In this document: positions 59,292 to 64,000 of the stretch, in pieces
Numbering within the stretch: position 1 is the stretch's first letter
Layout: every line of letters starts with the position of its first letter
DNA from: Piezodorus guildinii
Lineage: Eukaryota > Arthropoda > Insecta > Hemiptera > Pentatomidae
DNA: 64,000 nucleotides
Direction: 5' to 3'
Assembly: GCA_023052935.1 (NCBI GenBank)
Contig: CM041292.1
Span: 102,487,406-102,551,405 of the forward strand
Made by a program: the position numbers and the translations under genes
Notes under the pieces: model-generated
Databases searched by the model: none
What the model was told of the DNA's origin: nothing
Seen by the model: the letters and a program-made list of their open reading frames with translations, nothing else

Positions 59292-59449
59292 GCGTGATAC
59301 TTATTACCGCTAGCGGATATGCCTTACTAATAATCTGCCTGACCCTTGCTGCTTACCAGGGTGTGTCTCCTTCCTTCGGCTTGGTTCCGGTCTTAATAGA
59401 ACTCACCGGTCGTGGCACCTGGAGATTACATAAAATATACGCCACTTGA
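59292..59449 (+). other. Candidate terminal coding exon with a predicted membrane helix
   Basis: A good 3' splice site (pyrimidine-rich TTTTCCACTCTTGTTTTAG ending at 59291) is followed by about 52 open codons to a TGA at 59447-59449. The product begins with a hydrophobic run, VILITASGYALLIICLTLAA, followed by a less hydrophobic end rich in glycine and basic residues. The patch is GC-richer than its surroundings. No homology is recognised and no upstream exon is identified. Confidence 0.2.
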
Positions 59450-59849
59450 ATCCAAGGAAATGATTTGTTATAGTTATTTTAACATCCCGTGCATTTCACT
59501 TAGGTATTATCATTTTTTATAGATGTAAGAAGTGGAAAATATCGATACTCGTCTGATGATGCCATTCGACTGCTAAGCTTGGCTTGAACTAATATGAGGT
59601 AACAGTTTTGGATCATATGAAATGATTAAATATTTTTTATATTATTCACTTTGTGTTTATATGTGACTTTAAAATGTTTATTATAGTTAATTAATGGAAA
59701 CTTACATAAAACGGGATAAAAGTACGACCATTAATATTACGAAAAAAAACAACTTAATGTAATTCATATTTAAAGTTGATTAGAAATACTTCTTCATGTG
59801 TAAGTTTTCTATCTTACATATTAATTATTTTTAATGGAATCGTTTTTTC

Positions 59850-59980
59850 TTTTTTGTTTATAATTTATTTTATTCATATTTACAACTGTAACTAATATAA
59901 CTACAAGTAAAAGTGATTAATTATAATTATAGGTGTAAAGATGTTTTATTAAGAAACTACTTGTGGTAGCACTTCAATGT
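59850..59980 (-). mobile_element. Jockey-type 3' end fragment, antisense
   Basis: On the minus strand it reads AACATTGAAGTGCTACCAC and later TACAGTTGTAAATATGAATA, the two landmarks of the Jockey 3' untranslated region, followed by A-rich sequence. Only the last part is present. Confidence 0.55.
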
Positions 59981-59999
59981 TTATTTAAGTTAGTAGTTC

Positions 60000-60232
60000 C
60001 TAGGACATTGAGTTATGGGATCCCCTAAACTATCAAAGTTCTTTCGCATACAATCCAAAATCAATTCTCCTTACTTTGTTTCTAATTAACTCATCCATAA
60101 TAAGTGCTACCTCTGGGTAGCATCTTCACATGTTTATTCATGGCTATTATTGTAATTCAGCCATTTAACTTATTGCATTTTTATATACAGTTGTAATAAC
60201 CAATAAAATATATTAAAAAGAAAAAAAGTTAG
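60000..60232 (+). pseudogene. Jockey-type 3' fragment, decayed
   Basis: Remnants of the Y-G-x-x-L-W-G region (TTGAGTTATGGGATCCCC), AATTCTCCTTACTTTGTTTC, AAGTGCTACCTCTGGGTAGC and TACAGTTGTAATAACCAATAA occur in the family order with large deletions, ending in an A-rich tail. It begins about 20 bp after the antisense fragment, so the two ends are arranged head to head. Confidence 0.65.
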
Positions 60233-60550
60233 TAGGTCCCGAGACCATTTTCTTTTTAATCGCTTCGGAAGTACTGGAATTTTAAAAACGTTTTCATTAA
60301 AATAAAACTAACGTACTTCATTAAATAAAAAAATACGCCTTTGAGAAGTATATACTTGGCATTTAAATTTTTTTTGTTTATAAATAATGTTATTTACCAC
60401 GAGGGAATATTATTTGATCAGCATATTTAATTACAGATAAAGTTTCTTATTCACGAAGACCCATTGCTTTTTCTTCTACTGTTTTATTGCTTACCCCAAT
60501 TACTTTCTTAAAATGGTCCAAACAGAAAGTGAGAAAGGAACGTAACTCTT

Positions 60551-61028
60551 GGTATTATATGAGTCTAACATAACTCCTTCTTTTTTTGTTCAGCCCTCTT
60601 TTGGTAGAAGTGAGATTCTATACGAATTTTCTCCCGTTGATACGTATAGAATATTTTTAGGTCTACAATCACTCTCCGGGAAGCACCTGGCTCTGTGGCT
60701 AGCCTACCACGCCATAGGTTGTGTGTTCGAATCCCAGTCCACCAAGGACTTTTTCAAGCATGTAATTACATGGGAATTCACACACAACGTCTTTCGGATA
60801 TTTGAGACTCGTCAGCCATTGGTGCTCCTCTCAAAAATAGGCATAGGGAGTGATGACCCTGCCCTTAAAATATCATTGAGAATCGCGGTCTGAAATCTTA
60901 GGAAACCATACCGCGCGACCAACAGGTCTCCATAGTTTGTCACGCCTACGTAAAAATATCAATCACCCGCATCTATCAAAAGAGGGCTGAAAAAAAAAGT
61001 AATAATGTTAGACCCATATCACACGATA
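60551..61028. mobile_element. Inverted-repeat unit enclosing a tRNA-like SINE head
   Basis: TTCAGCCCTCTTTTGGTAGA (about 60590) and its complement CTATCAAAAGAGGGCTGAA (about 60972) face each other. Similarity continues outward through a T-run/A-run and GTCTAACAT/ATGTTAGAC. Inside, at 60690-60740, GTGGCTAGCCTACCACG and the B box GTTCGAATCCC look like a tRNA promoter. The interior does not match S1 or S2. I see no clear target duplication. The 114-codon frame across it is not convincing. Confidence 0.55.
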
Positions 61029-61376
61029 ATCTTTAAAATTATCTATCTTGGAAATATTTCAGGTTTTAATCCTGGTATATTGCACAGGGAGATTTGAGAA
61101 TCCCGAAGAAAAATCTACATTCACCTAGTCAGAAGCTGACATGTGCTTCTCACATGAAACTTACAAAAATCAATTAATAAACTTGTAAAATACGCTCCTT
61201 ATGGTACGAACTACTGCTATATGCAGTCATATTTATTTTTAAAAATATTTACAGCAGAGATTTCACTTATGTCGTAGAACATAATAGATGTCAACAGTTC
61301 AAAATTTTGTAGTTTTTCTCAAAAGTACCAATAACGACATAATAAGTCGTATAAAAAAAAAAAAAAAAATCCTCGT

Positions 61377-61580
61377 TTGGACTTCAAAAAGCCTTATGCT
61401 GAGATTATCAGGCGGCTCAGATCTTTCTACCCAAGCCAGACCTACGTTTTCATCCACAAACGTCACGTAATCCCTCCCCCTGCTCCCCCTCTCCCATCAC
61501 TACCCTTAATTTCCAAACTATCGCCGCACTCAGTTCCATTACATTTTCGTTTTGAAGATGTACAATTCCTCGTGCCCCAC
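61377..61580 (+). other. Candidate internal exon with strong donor site
   Basis: An open frame of about 70 codons in a C-rich patch includes a proline-rich stretch (VIPPPAPPLPSLPL) and then RFEDVQFLVPHG. It ends exactly at CCACG|GTGAGTCC, a near-consensus 5' splice site. No good acceptor is visible upstream because of the poly(A) run at 61352-61369. Product unknown. Confidence 0.2.
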
Positions 61581-61892
61581 GGTGAGTCCTGACTCATTCA
61601 CAAAATATATTCTTTAAGCTTCTCATTTAAATCGACTTCAGATATACTGTTAAAACCCCAAGATAGTATTAAATACGTATTATTATTCTCACTCAAGTCC
61701 TCTTCCAAATCCGTTTCATTTCACCCAGCCTGTATTGCCCAGGATTCAGTTGCAACTGAGATTTTAAATTATCATATTAAGTGTTTTTTCGTTCATCCCT
61801 ACTCGTCCCTTTCATTCTCAGGCCGATTGCTCCTTAATCCAAAAAAATAATTTTTCACCATATACTTTCTAGAAAACTTTGAGATAGTCATA

Positions 61893-61957
<65 letters not shown>
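61893..61957. repeat. (TA)n microsatellite
   Basis: Pure TA dinucleotides; the frames predicted across it are artefacts. Confidence 0.95.
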
Positions 61958-61963
<6 letters not shown>

Positions 61964-62358
61964 ATATAGTGATATATATTTTAGACACTCATTATTGTAT
62001 CTCATGATTATAACTTTGCATATCTGTAGTCAAGTTTCAGGGTTCCTCCTTTACATATTCATTCATTATACTACATTCCTCTTTGTTGCCGTTTAAGATA
62101 AGGGATGTTATCGAGTGCGTGTACCTCCGTAGTGTAGAGCTTTCAGTTGAGGACAAGGTGATATAGCCATGTAAACGGACTGCTGGCTGTAACGAAAGGA
62201 TGGTAAAGCGGAGACACGATACGACCTACTTCCCGATCACGCAGCGCTCGCTTCATAGATTCCATCTTCATTCACTACTTTACAGTCTCAGGATAATTCT
62301 TCGTATACATTCATTCTTTACAACAACAACAAAAAAAATAATAATATTGATTAGTTTT

Positions 62359-62545
62359 GTTTGTTAATCCGTCTTACGTCACTTTTATGCTACTATGGTT
62401 AATCGGACGATGCTACAATGGGAGTCCTAAAATTTGCCAATCCAGGTTTTATTAGGATAGGGGTCTTTAACGAGTACCTGACTTCGCACAGGCTCGGGAC
62501 CACATTTTAACGTCCCGTCCACTACGCTATGGGTGATCCCAATGA
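62359..62545 (-). mobile_element. SINE S1, internally deleted copy with 11-bp target duplication
   Basis: The tail and body are present, then the sequence jumps to the start of the head (CTACGCTATGGGTGATCC), so the B-box region is missing. TGATTAGTTTT flanks it at 62348-62358 and 62546-62556. Confidence 0.8.
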
Positions 62546-62556
62546 TGATTAGTTTT

Positions 62557-63599
62557 ATGGTATATAAAGGTAAATACTTATCAGTTACCCTCATCCGCCT
62601 GCATGTAAAGTGTACATCTGCTTCTTCCTGGGTTCATACACTTCGTTGAACTAACCGACATTATTACAATTGTGTTGTAAGAAAAAAATATAATCATTAG
62701 TTCTAAATAACAATTTTAAATAATTCTATCAACAAATACCAATATAATAGTTAAGTTCATTGTAAGGACTGTACAGTTCTAGGATAACCGCTGGACATTT
62801 TAAAACCTAAATCCACTTTAAAGAAAAAAGTGTCACTCATCGTTAATCATATTCAACTTGGCGATCAATGTTGTAGTATCTGACTATGGTTTTAGTTATT
62901 GTTGTTGTTTTTCCAACAGAGTATAAGTAGTTTGTATGAGTTTCTAATATCTTCCAAAATTGAAGAGAAGAAACAATGAGCAATATTACAATCTGTCATA
63001 ATTGGGACATTTGTAATAGTGGTCAAGTACAACATTCATACACATCCACAATTATACAAAACAATAAATTTATTTAAAATATAATACAATATACTAAATA
63101 AAACAGAATTAATAAGAATATGTACCTCATATCTAAGTGAAAATAAGTCACTCAAGACCTATATACAATCTCAAAATAATAGCACTGATGAGATCTAGCC
63201 AAAGACCCAAAATACGAAGTACATGTTTACAAAAGTCTCGAGGCCACTGCCGTTTCAAAACGGTTTATCTTAAACTATAACTATTTCAAAATTCTTTCCT
63301 GAAAAGAAATACAGAAAAATACTTGAATAAAGTTGATTGTATATATTGGCATAATTAGCACACTAATCGCTATGGTCTCCTATAACTAAAGGCCTTCTGA
63401 AAAATAAATCGTTGACTGTGAGATAAAAGCCGTCCAAATACAGTATTAAGAAGGTTTAGTTAATCCATGTTTCGATTTTATTTGTTACTTATTCGCAATT
63501 CGGCACTATTGTGTTAGGAACTTATTACGGTCATATAAAGGTTTTTATAATATTATTTTGGCATAGTTTATAAAAAACCTGTACCACTATAACCATGAA
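62557..63599. other. AT-rich sequence, nothing recognised
   Basis: No frames or repeat ends I can define. Confidence 0.35.
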
Positions 63600-63815
63600 G
63601 GTCTTGGGCTCAGATACATAATTAGATTCGTACTGTTGTAAGCCAACGCATGCAATGAGGTATTAGCCTTAATCAGCTCAGCCAGTTTTTCCCTCAATTA
63701 TTTTGGTTACCAATTTATATAGGCTGGGTCTGCCAGGAGGGACTCCATACCCTAGGGTCGCCCCGACTTAAATTAACAAATAAATAATGTTCTCTTCAGC
63801 GGATTCGAACCCTCA
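63600..63815 (-). mobile_element. tRNA-derived SINE, family S2
   Basis: In reverse complement the order is the B-box-like GGGTTCGAATCC, GAACATTATTTATTTG, GGGGCGACCCTAGGGTATGG, AGACCCAGCCTATATAAAT and CTGAGCCCAAGACC. This matches 31045-31285. The A box end is not preserved. Confidence 0.75.
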
Positions 63816-64000
63816 GTATTTATATATAGATGTATTTTTTTGTGGATAGTATTCACTTTAGGTATTATTAATTTCCAACCTCTTAGATGAAATTTAAATA
63901 TGTCAAAGATAACCTTGTGTAGCTGTGCCAACCAAATACCAGACATTTCTTAGTTTTACCACACATTTACTTGAAATCGTGACTTTCCCACCTGTACATT

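Noticed and set aside
60549..60893. 114-codon frame
   Set aside because: It runs across inverted ends and a tRNA-like SINE head, and has no domain; chance frame in a non-coding element.
1..64000. CRISPR arrays, operons, bacterial genes or riboswitches
   Set aside because: No evenly spaced identical repeats with unique spacers, no ribosome-binding-site-led genes; composition and elements are those of an arthropod nuclear genome.
1..64000. LTR retrotransposon or endogenous viral sequence
   Set aside because: I found no LTR pair with TG...CA ends, primer-binding site, protease, integrase or envelope motifs. The direct terminal repeats of family X lack these features.

Overview
The window reads as AT-rich, repeat-laden intergenic (or intronic) DNA from an arthropod, most likely an insect. 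The evidence is the mix of elements: an R1-clade and several Jockey-type non-LTR retrotransposons, two mariner elements, tRNA-derived SINEs with RNA polymerase III A and B boxes, a Helitron-like element, long (TA)n tracts, and no bacterial gene organisation. I found no host gene that I can call with confidence. A few GC-richer islands with long open frames or good splice-site matches are listed as weak exon candidates.

Layout. 1-4101 is a decayed R1-clade element with ORF1 (CCHC zinc knuckles) and ORF2 (endonuclease, reverse transcriptase, C-terminal zinc knuckle). It is followed by an antisense fragment of another non-LTR element. 5199-5689 is a near-perfect inverted-repeat element. 13120-14405 is an almost intact mariner inserted in a TA-rich repeat. 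15.4-17.6 kb holds a new repeat family (called X here), a tRNA-SINE and a second inverted-repeat element. 18-26 kb is mostly unassigned AT-rich sequence with two short tandem arrays. 26.3-27.8 kb stacks an old repeat family (called Y here), a Jockey fragment and a SINE. 28.9-30.7 kb has a cluster of GCCAATGAC-type motifs interrupted by a deleted mariner. 34.7-39.1 kb is a nest of Jockey, Helitron-like, SINE and Jockey insertions. 45.0 kb holds an RNase H fragment. 46.3-47.1 kb is a hairpin with arms of about 350 bp. 49.7-56.5 kb has three large Y copies, an inverted-repeat element inserted in one of them, an X copy and a SINE. 57.7-63.8 kb holds X, two Jockey ends arranged head to head, an inverted-repeat unit carrying a tRNA-like head, and more SINEs.

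The most interesting material is the set of three inverted-repeat elements (5.2, 17.2 and 52.0 kb). Their arm sequences are otherwise different, but all three share the same architecture: inverted arms, a one-sided tail of 34-43 bp, and flanking direct repeats of about 9-15 bp. All three carry the same motif, YUGAAGA, one base, a short hairpin, then GAAACGU. This matches what is known of Penelope-like element terminal repeats and their hammerhead-ribozyme motifs. I read them as non-autonomous Penelope-derived elements without a reverse transcriptase. Families X and Y, which I cannot name, are the other candidates for undescribed repeats.

Insertion order can be read in several places. The 52.0 kb inverted-repeat element split a Y copy. 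One SINE landed in the tail of a Jockey fragment and another inside the Helitron-like element. Two microsatellites appear to have grown from fixed positions inside Y copies.
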